Below the pieces are notes generated by a model that saw nothing but the letters and a program-made list of their open reading frames with translations, ran no database searches and had not been told where the DNA came from. A DNA stretch of 64,000 bases. Origin: Limanda limanda. Lineage: Eukaryota; Chordata; Actinopteri; Pleuronectiformes; Pleuronectidae. Shown piece after piece: positions 16,444-27,000 of this stretch (positions are counted from its first letter, which is position 1; each line of letters begins with the position of its first letter). The stretch is taken from positions 5,321,406 through 5,385,405 of the forward strand of contig NC_083649.1 of the NCBI RefSeq assembly GCF_963576545.1. Direction: 5' to 3'. Position numbers and translations under genes: made by a program.

Positions 16444-18588
16444 CTGCGATACAGAACATCGTGTTTTAATGGCGTGTAATCAAACTTTGACGCCACGGTC
16501 ACACGTGTAACGAAAAATCGATCTTTTAATAAGTCTGTATCTCCGTCTTGTTGTGATGACACTCATCTCAGTTTGAAGTTGATCTGATGAAAGCCCTGGT
16601 AAAAGTACCTCAAAGTAAAAATGTGGAATATGCACTATGACATTTTGCGACGCCCATTGAAAATTCCTCCAGAATACGTAAATTTCCACCACTTTCTAAC
16701 TTTCTGCAAATTTTGGTAAGAATTTGAGCATGTTAATGCCCTCAAAAAGCCAATTCATTTGCCTGAATAATAACAATAATAATAATAATTCTTACAATTT
16801 CAATAGCGCATCACGTCTGTCAGTGCCTGTCAGTGCTCGGCCCCTTATAATTATGTTTTGAAGAGGTTTAAAACTTTAAACAGTTTAACCTAAAGTTTCT
16901 CCTTATTAAAACCAAACCTACTTCGTCTATTGAGCAGTTGATCGTCTTCATGTTGGATGAACGCAGGTGATACATTGTTGCAAAGTTGTTTTGAAGTATT
17001 TTTGCCGTGAGGCGCTGGGGGTTGTCTATCGCGGTTTAAAGGACTTTGTCATTGAGAAGATTGCTGTGTATCCGTCGTCTACTAATAGTTGATGAATCTG
17101 ATTCTTCTGAGAAATGTTACTCCTTTATATTAAAGTCAATTGGCTTTGATATTAAATCCAGAGGTGTAAATGTGACATTGAAGGATCTAAGGACTGTGGT
17201 TTTTATTACGTGACCCGGACTGAAACATCAAAGCACAAACAGTTTGAAGAGATTTGAGTGATCTGAATTTCAATTGAATAGTATAAAAAACAGAAATACA
17301 CCCAACATGGCTGATATCGCATTATCAGTTCAAGACTTTTTACACAATATTAAACAATAGAAAATAATTTCTCTATATAAATTAAACACACAATTTAACC
17401 TCATGTACACTTGAAATACAGTTCTGTCTCGACACATCTACTTCTATACCCCCAGAGAAACACTGTCTGACCAGATAATCAACTTGGATTTCATTAGTTT
17501 GGCCCCTAGCTCCACTGTGAGGAGCCTGGAGCCATGTTGGACCAGGATATGCCATTTGACCCACATATTAAAATTGAAAATTAGGGACATCCTGTCTCAG
17601 AAGGCTGCAGAGAAACTCATCCATGCATTTGTTACCTCTAGTCTGGATTACTGTAATTCTTTATTATCAGGATGTCACAGTAAATATGTGAAAAGCGTCC
17701 ACTTGGTCCAACATGCATCATCCACTGAGCACTTCTCTCCTTACCTCTGTCTCTCAGCCCCAACATTCAACAGTTATTATTATAGAAACAGTTTTCCCAC
17801 CCATCTCTCCTCTCCTTCACATTTTTTCCTCCTCACCCCAGCCATCCATCCATTGCTCCAATAATCAGCCCTGCATCTCAACCACTGGATCAATGAGGCA
17901 TCCAGATTTGTAGACGATAGAAAGGTTAAAATAAAATAAAAAGTAGATTACAAAACTTTTACACTCAAATTTTTGGGTTTGATGCATGACTACAAATGTA
18001 AGAAAATCATGGTTCTCGATTAAGACCTTAACATTATCAAGGGACTGGTAGACAAGATAAACCAGTCTTTTCTGGGGGAGCTGCAAAAGGAAATTATGTC
18101 ATCAGTGTTTCACATGCAGGAAGTCAGGGAAGACTCATACCTGACCTGAGACTCAGGCTAATCCTCATGTTGTTATTTCATAATTATGACATTAACGAGT
18201 CAAAGCAAATTCAGAGAGAAGTGCACATGAATGAATTGAACTGTGCTGACATGAATTTGATTTATGACCATATAATGACAATGAGTTTAAGTAAAGATGG
18301 TGTGATGAGTCAGGAAGAGTCCGGAAAGAATGACAAAGATGAGACAGGAAGAGAAGGCGTGGCCAAACACTGTCCTAATCCAGAATGATCCTGTGAGTCA
18401 CCCAGACTAATCTACCACTGCCCTGCTGTCTGAGGGACGCAGGGAATAGAAACCAGGCCACAGACGGCCGAAAACAGATACTGGAGCATTTTAATTTAGC
18501 GCACACGATAAAATCTAAATTCCGTATTTGGCCTCTTCTGGATTATCATTGACATTATCATCATTGAAAACTGGGAGAACATATGACA
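16444..18588. other. Intergenic region upstream of plekhb1
   Basis: Both the minus-strand coiled-coil gene and the plus-strand plekhb1 should have their promoters here, because they are divergent. No CpG-dense start site is obvious. It contains a short ATA/ATT run near 16775 and the LINE remnant at 17460-17740. Nothing else was recognised. Confidence 0.4.
17460..17740 (+). mobile_element. Non-LTR retrotransposon (LINE) reverse-transcriptase remnant
   Basis: The plus strand encodes, in one frame, a degraded stretch with AEKLIHAFVTSSLDYCNSLL followed by SG and VHLVQHAS. This matches the well-known pattern near the C-terminal end of fish LINE reverse transcriptases (L2/Rex1-like: AEKLIHAFvtSRLDYCNsLL, then LQLVQNAAA). 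Upstream and downstream parts are missing or unreadable, so this is a dead fragment. The exact clade cannot be fixed by eye. Confidence 0.7.
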
Positions 18589-19318
18589 ATGGTGCTCATG
18601 AGGTCAGGCTGGCTGTGGAGACAAAGTGAGTGAATCCAGGGTTGTTGTTTATCTATTAATATTTTCATCAGCTATCAGGGGAAAACGAGTTTGATAAGGA
18701 ACAAAAACTTAGATTTATGTTTATGTTAATTATTGAAAGCAACAATCTCAAAATGAGAAATTAACCATTTACTTTATTTATAGTTCATTTTTGTTTTCTA
18801 GCAGATTTTTAGACAAAATATACAATCAGCAGGTGACAGCTTGGGCTCAGGGAATTTGCTAAAGACATTTGCTCACATTCTTCAGTGATTTATGTTTTAA
18901 CACAATGTGGATAGAAGAGAATAGTGAGGAAATGAGGAAGAGGAGAATAAGAGATGAGGACTGATGTCCAACAAAAGCTACACACAAGACAGGAACCAGG
19001 AATGTTGGGGTTCACAAACAGTGACACACATTAATTGTTAACCTCACTTTTTGTGCAACTATTTGCTTTGGATCAGAATTTTCCAGACATGCTTTACATT
19101 ATATTTTACCTCTAAACATTCTTATATCAAGTTGATCATTTTGCATAAATTCTTGATTGACATTCGAACAGAAAACACAGGAGCATTTTCTCAAAGCTGA
19201 AAAGTGTAACTGTTACGAAACTCTGTCATTTATAATCCCATTAATTACCCCTGGTCATGTCTTTAAGTGGCTTAACCAGGTCAGGCAACAGTGACAGTTT
19301 GTATGTGCTGGAAAAAGA

Positions 19319-19355
<37 letters not shown>

Positions 19356-22300
19356 AACACACAAACACGTTCAATCTGAGGTCAGTGGACGGTCCGTTTC
19401 AGATATTTACTTATTTTACTTCCCAGGCCCAAAACTCAAAGACAGCATCACATAACCTTGTGTCTCTGCCCGACAGCGTCTGTCCTAAAACGCTGGAAGT
19501 TAAACTGGTGCGACCTCTGGATCGACGGGAGCCTCTGCTTCTACAAGGCCGAGAGCCGGCGTGAGCTGGAGCACCGCGTCAGCCTGAAGACGAGGTGTGT
19601 GGACGTGCGGTCTGGCCTGGAGTGTGGAGGTAGAGCACAGGAGCGATGAGGCCATTTTACATGAAGTCATCCTCATGGGACAAAACGCCAGGAGGACAGT
19701 TGAACCCTGACTTTAACCTACAATTCAACAGTTTAAGAAAATGACAATAAACCGTTACCTTATGTGAACTAGAGTCGCACTCGGTAGAGCACATAGCTCC
19801 ACCCAAGGCCCAACAGGCCCCTTGAATTCAATCAAATTTCACACACTCATAGATATCAGTCCGCTAAATATGTTTGGTAATATTCATCAAGATTCCCTCG
19901 GAAATGGTGAAAATAACAATATTACAGAAAGTGATTAAAAAATCCTGGAGCCAATCATTTCTCTGGATCATTTCAAAAATTGTACGGGTTCTTTTCTGAC
20001 CCCTATCGCCTTCTTCAACCAAATTTTCAGGGAAATCCATTGCATGATTTTAGCATAACCCTGTTCACAAACAAACAAAACAACTTACAAACTAACAAAC
20101 AAATGGACAGGGGTGAAGAGATAACCTCATTGGTGGAGGTAACTACATATAAGGTCCTGCATGTTCTCAATTTCACCCGTTGTGCTTGTTGTACCAAACA
20201 CTACTAAACCATTGGACAGGAAATGTTATATACCCAAAAGTCAACGTAAAATCTAGTTCCACTACAACAAGAAGTGAGGCAGTGAGGTCAATTACAGTTT
20301 ATTGATTAGATCAAGAACAAAATATTGTAAAGGTGATGGTGATATGTTAATTTGTTAACTCTAAATAACTGCTTTACCTTGTCTGTATGCAGGTGTGACT
20401 CCTCCAGAGAGCAATCCCAGAGACAACCTCATCGTGGTTCAGCTCAGAGACGGATCAACGATCAACCTGTGTGCGAACAGCGAGGATGAGTCAATGTAGG
20501 TGATTTCACTTCCCTCAGGTCGGCTCTGCCTCTCTTTACCTCCGCTGATATACCTTCATCCGTTTGTCGTTTCTGTTTCAGAGCATGGAAACTGACTCTG
20601 CTTGAGACCAGGAGAAACCCGGTGAGTGACTCACGATCAACGGCTGTAGTCAACCAAAGAAAAGATTGGTCGACTGAAAAGCTGCGGCCATCTTGCTCTC
20701 TTGACAGGGTTTGAAGTCAGAGTCTGTGATGAAGCGATCGAGGGGTGGAGCTACGTTATCTTGGTCCCACTGATACATGTGCCTCGACCAATCACGTGTC
20801 AATCTCAAATGTCAGTGTAGCATCAAATACTTATTAAAACCATCAGAAACATGAACACCTGAACAAACATCAGTGTGTTGAGAACCAACTAAAATGACAG
20901 AAACCACCTTTGATTTACTTTTTGGAGTCCATCTGTAAGGAGGCGGGGCTTATGGCCTATACCGCAGCCAGCCATCAGGGGGCGAACTGGTGATTCAGGT
21001 TTTGGGAGCTGGCGTGTGGTTAACTTTATAAACAGTGGTTAGGGCTACTCGACTACTTGAAGTCAACGTTGGGTAAACTTCAAATAGAAAGGGATTAATC
21101 CTGAAAGTCGACCTTCTCTTTATGTATTGAATCAACGCTGACAGTCAGACTAAAGAGAGGGAGGCTTCTCTGAGAGGCTGAGACACGAACAGTGGTCCTT
21201 CTCAGTCAGTTTAAGAACATTGCTTTCTGCTCGTGCTGTAGGTTTTCACATACGACCCCTATGAAGACTCCTACCAGGCCATCCCGATCAACGGCTACCA
21301 CACTGTCTACATCACGCCTGGAGCCGGACCAGGTATGTTGATGTGAAGACACATGTGAAGACACTAGTTAAAGTCGTCCAGTGCTTCGTTTGGCAGTGAT
21401 TCCACTATAAACTGTTTTTTTGGGGGAGGATTATGCAATTCTATACTTAAGAACTATATTAACATTATAAGAAATAACAAGTGTAAAAATTATTTAAAAG
21501 TGTTAGTATTTTAATTTGTTCAGTGTCCCCTATTTCTAAACATTTATGAGGACACCACTGTACAATCTGCATCAAATATTATAATATGATGACCACCACA
21601 AGCTGTTGTTTGTTGTTTTTACCTGTTAAAGGGCCCATTTTTCTTAAAATTAATTTTCTGGGTTTTTACTATCCGTAATGACTTGAAGGGGCCAGTAGGT
21701 GGCCTCAAAGTATGAAAATAGTCACTCTTGACTTTTTCAATCAGTCCCATCTAAGAAATATCTTATTGAAACATATCGTTTCGTACTTCCTCCCCCGTAT
21801 GATGTCATACGGGGTCGCACTCGTCTCTCAGCCACACCCAGTCGGTACCAGTCCAGCCTCCGAACCCACTACCCCCGCTTCCAGCTTGTTAGCTACCACA
21901 GGCTAAACACAACAAACAACACTGAAGAAACACTGCAACGTGGAGGGATGCAAGGAGGAGAATCTGTCCGTGCACATTCCTCCTAAAAACGATACTGTTC
22001 GAGACCAGCCGTTACGCTATATTTCTTCTGATTTGCTCACACTCCGTATTGAAACTCCGTACTGTAACTTGCGACGTTACTCCTACATTGGCCGACTGTT
22101 CTGCTAAAACTTGAACAAATATGAGGACGCTGTAACTTACCATTCAGAAACATCCTGTTGTAACCGACTGTTAAAATGTGGCTGGTTTCCTATATCTGTA
22201 TCCAATGATAATGTGTCTTTCAGCTGTGTTTACAGTTTATTCATTCGCTTTATCTTCTTCTCTCAGGCACGCATCAGGTGGTCGTCCAGAGGGACCCGTT

Positions 22301-22400
22301 TGACGGAGTGGTGGAGAATCTGGCTCTGGGGATGCTGGCAGGAATGGCAGCAGGAGCAGCCATGAGATCTTTCCTTTGGATGCCCCTGTTTCTCTGCTGA
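18589..22400 (+). CDS. plekhb1: pleckstrin homology domain-containing B1 (evectin-1), 6 coding exons
   Basis: Evectins are small PH-domain proteins held in post-Golgi and endosomal membranes by a C-terminal hydrophobic tail; evectin-1 is enriched in photoreceptors and neural tissue. Coding exons are 18589-18625, 19477-19629, 20393-20495, 20582-20621, 21242-21332 and 22267-22400, all GT-AG and in phase. They give 558 bases and 185 residues. The N-terminus MVLMRSGWLWRQTSVLKRWK is the diagnostic evectin PH start. The domain continues with NWCDLWIDGSLCFYKAE, LRDGSTINLCA and IAWKLTLLE (about residue 100). A middle YDPYEDSYQAIPINGYHTVY segment matches PLEKHB1 rather than PLEKHB2. The tail LALGMLAGMAAGAAM, ending FLWMPLFLC, is the membrane anchor. 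A poly(A) signal AATAAA lies at 22708-22713. The 5' UTR was not delimited. The 3' end converges on sc5d. Confidence 0.92.
19321..19350. repeat. CA microsatellite
   Basis: About 15 CA units followed by imperfect CAAA units, in intron 1 of plekhb1. Confidence 0.9.
19775..20150 (+). repeat. Dispersed repeat, GGAGGTTATG family, longest copy
   Basis: This starts near GAGTCGCACTCGGTAGAG. It runs through CACACACTCATAGATATCAG and GGAAATCCATTGCATGATTT, and ends in CAAA repeats followed by GGTGGAGGTAAC. The pattern recurs at 32190-32475 and, as fragments, elsewhere in the window. It lies in plekhb1 intron 2. No coding capacity was seen. Confidence 0.65.
20935..21035. repeat. Dispersed repeat with CTCF-like core, copy 2 (inverted)
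   Basis: This reads AGGAGGCGGGGC, then GCAGCCAGCCATCAGGGGGC, then AACTGGTGATT: the opposite orientation to the copies at 4074 and 57715. The core at 20972-20983 (CCATCAGGGGGC) differs from the CTCF consensus at one position. It lies in plekhb1 intron 4. A left-hand part at 20720-20930 has words in common with 30880-30990, including CTCGACCAATCAC. Confidence 0.5.
21600..22180. other. Repeat-like insert in plekhb1 intron 5
   Basis: The segment begins near TTAAAGGGCCCATTTTTC, which resembles the ends of a common fish DNA-transposon family. It continues through a GC-richer patch with short open frames. I could not find matching inverted ends or a target-site duplication, so its boundaries and class are uncertain. 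Confidence 0.3.
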
Positions 22401-22707
22401 GATGATACCAAATACTGACGTGGACCAGAAGTGATTCGCTCCACAGACTTCACCTGACCGCTGCGTCTTTTTCTTTTGTACCATGTTATCAAACCTGCAG
22501 AATCTATGGTTATGTTTTATTTCCTATGTGCAAAACTTGCATGTGGCACTTATTCTGAAGAGGATGGTGTGTACTTGTGTCTTTCTGCTTGTATATGTAG
22601 CATATTTCATCATTTACATTTTTGTATGTGACAGAATAGCGTTTCTGCGTTGTTTCCTAACAGTTAATGCAAGAGAATTGGCCGAAGTTAAGCTTAAGAC
22701 CAGATGA

Positions 22708-22713
22708 AATAAA
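22708..22713 (+). terminator. plekhb1: plekhb1 polyadenylation signal
   Basis: AATAAA about 310 bases after the plekhb1 stop codon, inside GATGAAATAAACTTAATA. It is the first canonical signal downstream on this strand. Confidence 0.6.
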
Positions 22714-22952
22714 CTTAATACGCTTAATACATTATGTTTTGTCTGGTGTTTCCTCCGAGGATGTGTTTTTATCCCATGAAATCCCATTAAGCAGCGTGGG
22801 ATCATGGGAGTTGTTGTCTTCTCCACCATTGCCAGCAAAAAAACAGGAAGCGCCTCAGATACAAATCGCTTTTAGACATTTTAATCAGGAATTGTTGCAG
22901 TACATAATTCAGCCACAGTGATGAGACTTATTGAAAAATACCAGAATTTTCC

Positions 22953-22958
22953 TTTATT
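22953..22958 (-). terminator. sc5d: sc5d polyadenylation signal candidate
   Basis: TTTATT on the plus strand, AATAAA on the minus strand, about 630 bases past the sc5d stop. If used, the sc5d and plekhb1 transcripts end about 240 bases apart, tail to tail. Confidence 0.5.
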
Positions 22959-23116
22959 GCAACTTGTTCAATCAACCTTTAAGTCAGAGTCGATCTTTAA
23001 TCATGAGTCAAACTTGGTTAGTGTCCGTCACGGAATGTGAAGCAGCTCCTGCAGCTCTGAACTTTAACTCGTGATAAAACTTCTCTCCTGTTGTTTCTTC
23101 TTCTTCTGCTTCCTTC

Positions 23117-23283
23117 CAGGGCCGGGTCTAGACAGGCATGTATGAGGGGGCAGCCACAAATCTTGAGGGGGCATTGTGCTTTATTATATTATTATTATTA
23201 TAAATTGGGATTTAGTTTGAGGGGGCACAACATATATTTGAGGGGGCCAGGCCCCCTCTTGCCCCTGCCTAGACCCGGCCCTG
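23117..23283. mobile_element. Small nonautonomous hAT-type transposon (MITE) with 8 bp target duplication
   Basis: This 167-base element has terminal inverted repeats beginning CAGGGCCGGGTCTAG and ending CTAGACCCGGCCCTG. It is flanked on both sides by the identical 8-mer CTTCCTTC (23109-23116 and 23284-23291). The interior is an AT-rich centre with GAGGGGGC motifs on both arms. The 8 bp duplication and CAGGG ends are characteristic of the hAT superfamily. It sits in the predicted sc5d 3' UTR. Confidence 0.88.
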
Positions 23284-23585
23284 CTTCCTTCTACTCTCAG
23301 TGTCGAACTCTTGTATAAAAAAGTCACACGCTCACAACCTTAAATTTCAGTCGTTGACATGACTGATGACGGTCGGTGAAATGCATCGTCCCATAGTTCC
23401 CCTCTGATGATGTCACTCCAGGGGTTCGGCCATCTTACAGGCACCTTTTTCCCACCAAATTCCAGATTTCACATTTGGCAACTTCACTCCAATTATCCCC
23501 CCGATGTGTTTTTCAGCTGAGTTTCGTCGTCTTTTACAAAAATAGTGATTAATTTCCGCCACTCATTCTAAATTCCCCTGGTCAG

Positions 23586-26053
23586 TTACTCCTCCTTAAG
23601 CGTGACTCCTCTGGGATTGTGTCCGTTCACCTTCACTCTGTCGCCGCCCAGCTTCCCCTCTGCTTGAAGCTTGCGGATCAGATCGTGGGGACCCTTCCCC
23701 ATCAGCGCCGACGGGTGCCTGTAGGAGCCGCCCAGCCGGTCCCACAGCGTGAAGTACTGGCCGTAGTTGTAGTCGAAGAAGAGGTGGTGGTCGGTGTGGT
23801 GGGCCGAGCCGTTGATGACCTCCGTCAGGGCGCCGGGGACGCGGTAGTCGCCGTCGTGGATGGAGATGGTCCAGATGTTGACGAAGACGTAGAGGGCCAG
23901 GTAGAGCACCTTGTGCAGGGGGAAGAGGAAGGGGTAGATGTGGTAGGGGAGACCCTGCATGAAGCCGTCCACCGGGTGGAAAGCGTGGCTGGCGAAGGGA
24001 GAGGGGATCTTCCAGATGTGGTGAGGCTTGTGAAACAGCTGTGGGGATTAGACAGGAGAGAACTTATTAAACCAGGATTTCATATTTAAAAAGAGCATTC
24101 TGAAGACCCCTCCCCCTTTTCAACATATTAACATTATTTTACTGGAATGAAAAATGACATTTGTTCAATTTGTGAGAATTACTTTGCGATTATTATTGCT
24201 AATTATTGTTCTTCTGCACGAATAGAAAAGGGATCAGATGGCGACACTTATATTGTGGATTACAAAATTTGTTTAAAGCTATATTGGCCAATATGTATTG
24301 AAATATATCAAAAAATTGGAAATTATTCCTGAGATGTTATCAGGCCCTTTTACAATTAGGTTTGATTTTTGCAGTTTAACCATAAACTTTATCATAAATA
24401 ACCAACCGAACATATAGAACTTTTATATTAATTTTAAATTATTTATATTTTTTACATAAAGCAATGAAAATATTAACATTAATAAACATCTATTCATTGT
24501 TTTATTCAGTAAAATATTTTCACATAAGCAAGAATTAACGCCGATGTGTCTGGGAAATCCTCATATCGATTTTTATCGTTCAACAGATAAATCAGTCAGG
24601 CTCTAATTCTTAGCTGATATTATCTTATTTATGTATTTTTCCATATTCTGCAGCGTAGAACAGAAATTGACTACAGTGATCAAACTTCTGTTAAAATTAA
24701 AACTCATTAAACAGCCCTTTATTAAGCTGCAGCTGATTAGTTATAATATAAAACCCACAGCCACCTTATAAATGAGCTTGTGATGGAGGAAGCGATGAAT
24801 CCAGTAGATGCAGCCGTCGGTGAACAACAGGAAGGAGATCATACTGAGGAAGAGTCCGGTCCAACCTGAAAACACACAGACCAGCTCAGCACCAAGAATC
24901 TAGAGCCCGGAGACAAAACACACTGGAAACACAACGACCACAGAACAACTGGAAACCGGTGAAGTCTCACAGAACGTACCCAGCGGAGAATCGTGAACGC
25001 TATCGTACAGTTTGCTGTATCCTCGGACTTCAGCGAAAAACAAGGCCACGGTGGGAAGACTGATGACGGGAAGAGAGGTCATCGCATATTTGATCTCCCT
25101 CCGCACCTGATTCTGTAAAAGGAAACATTTTAAATACATGTTTAAATAAACAACCAAGTTGCCCACACTCTAAAATGCCATGTGATAATCAGAGCTATAT
25201 CCTGATAGTTTTCTGGACTTTGCTTAAAATATAGTTGAATCTTTACACAAAACAAGTAAACAACAGTTTTTCTTGCATATATTTATTGCGTATAACTACT
25301 TTCTTGTGTCACTTTGTTTCTGTGAAGTACTTTGTGACAGGGGCTAAAAATAAACCCTACTAATGTTTATTCTTTTACTTTTTTAAGATTCACATTTCCA
25401 GAAAGAATGAGGTCACTTGAGGCATCAGCTGATTTCCTCCAAGCTGCTTTTAGAATTATCTAACAACATTTAACATCAACTCTCTGACATGACTGTTCAC
25501 TTCCTGTGAGCAGAACCTCAGAGCTCAGTCTGAAATGATGTGTTAACTCCATTTGGAAGATGAATCACCCAGAATGAGGATAATTTATTGAATGTGACCA
25601 TTAAGGCCATTAAGTGGATGTGGGGTCTTTAGGTAATTAATGTGGTGCCAGGCACTAATGACACAACACAGGGGTGAACACAGTAACACAACTGTAACAT
25701 ACACAATACAAACCTTGCCATTAATCCTAGTGTCTGAGACCATATGTGCAGGATAGTAAACTGCAGCTCTGCTCTTTCAGAAGGTCAAAGTTCAAGTTGA
25801 ACAGAGCCAACGCTCAGGTTTCTCGCTGCATGAGGCTTCGTACCTGTAAGAACTGCGGGTGCTTCATCAGCGTGTGGTCGAAGATGAAGAAGTAGCTGAT
25901 GGCTCCGAGGCCCAGGTACAGGACGGCGGCCCCGAGGTTGGTCAGCACCAGCAGGCTCACGATCTGCCGCAGGGCGCCGTCCTCAGACCACGACGCCGGG
26001 TACACGTACGGCGTGAGGACGTAGTGGTCGGCCACATTCAGCACAAGATCCAT
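23586..26053 (-). CDS. sc5d: sterol C5-desaturase (lathosterol oxidase), 4 coding exons
   Basis: SC5D is the ER-membrane, non-heme di-iron enzyme that introduces the C5 double bond into lathosterol, giving 7-dehydrocholesterol, late in cholesterol synthesis. Exons on the minus strand are 25844-26053, 24980-25112, 24765-24865 and 23586-24038, all GT-AG and in phase. They give 897 bases and 298 residues against 299 in human. The start is ATG 26053 in a good Kozak context ([20 protein letters not shown]). All histidine boxes are present: H138-x3-H142-H143 in [11 protein letters not shown]151-xx-H154-H155 in FHKPHHIWK, and H229-xx-H232-H233 in [16 protein letters not shown]. Hydrophobic segments near residues 30-55, 80-95, 115-136 and 180-205 fit the multi-pass fold. 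An acceptor 8 bases upstream of the ATG implies a 5' noncoding exon. The protein looks intact and functional. Confidence 0.96.
24066..24764. other. sc5d intron 3, AT-rich
   Basis: Very AT-rich intron with no exon or named repeat recognised. Confidence 0.4.
25140..25843. other. sc5d intron 1 (between coding exons 1 and 2)
   Basis: No additional exon, transposon ends or RNA gene were seen. Confidence 0.4.
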
Positions 26054-26801
26054 GGCTGAATCTGAAGAGGATAAAACACAGGGAGAGGCACCGTCTCGTC
26101 ATTTTTGGCATTCATAAACAAGTAACTACTGGTTTGCATGATGTCCATTAATTGTATTTATTTCTAACTTATTTCCTAGAATAAACAATGCATCTATGAG
26201 TATAGTCAGAAAGCTGCAGAGGAAGAAAAGAGCTTCACTTTTATCTTTTTTAAAAACTACTTCCTGAGGTCACGACTGAAGCGTGACATGTATTCATTAA
26301 TCTCCTGCTTTGACAAACAGTTTTTAATCCATTTTAATAGATTTTTTCGCTACAATTAACAAATATTTGATTATGCATCATCAAAGAAAATAACAGCTGC
26401 ATTATACTGTGTTATAAATAATGTGTTGACTATTCTTACACCTGTTACAGAAGCTTTGCAGGGAGATTTTGTGTCTAGTGGTTTTATATCGTCTTCTAAG
26501 GTTTGTATAATAAGTAATTTATCACATGTTTAAACAGCAATCATATGCATGTTAATTAACTCTGTATTTACCTTAACCACAAACCTTTAGGGCATAAACC
26601 AATTTCCCTTATTTAACAATAACCGTCATATATGAAAACTGCACGAAAATAGACAAACAGACATGTTTAATAAGCAGAAAGCGAACGCAGCGTTATATGG
26701 TTACATAACATAATATCTGAGCTGCCCGGACGCTTAATATAACGTTATATCTATGAAGTTATATCTATATTTATATCAAATACAGTGTGAGAGGACTTTA
26801 C

Positions 26802-27000
26802 CTTGTGTCTGCTGCTCGAATCCGGAACAACAGCAGAGGGACGTGCACTAAACTAAAGGTGACCGAGCAACCAATCAGCGACGAGCTCCCTGTTACATCA
26901 CAACCGGGCCAGCCAATGAGCGCGAATGATCTCATCACGGCACGTCTGTTATAAAATCCCATTGGCCAATTGGAGGATCTGCTCATGGTGTTATAGAAAC
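26802..27000 (-). promoter_or_regulatory. sc5d: sc5d 5' noncoding exon end and promoter with NF-Y boxes
   Basis: A donor on the minus strand (CACAAG then GTAAAG) at 26802/26801 marks the end of the first exon, which splices to the acceptor just before the sc5d ATG. Upstream lie CCAAT boxes at 26871-26875, 26913-26917 and 26966-26970, the last paired with ATTGG at 26961-26965. An SRE-like ATCACGGCAC at 26934-26943 matches the classic LDLR-type ATCACCCCAC at 8 of 10 bases and lies 16 bases from a CCAAT box. Sterol genes are known SREBP-2/NF-Y targets; use of these particular sites is inference. Confidence 0.5.

Noticed and set aside
23619..24089. 156-codon plus-strand frame
   Set aside because: It lies antisense to the conserved last exon of sc5d, which has the histidine boxes in the other strand.
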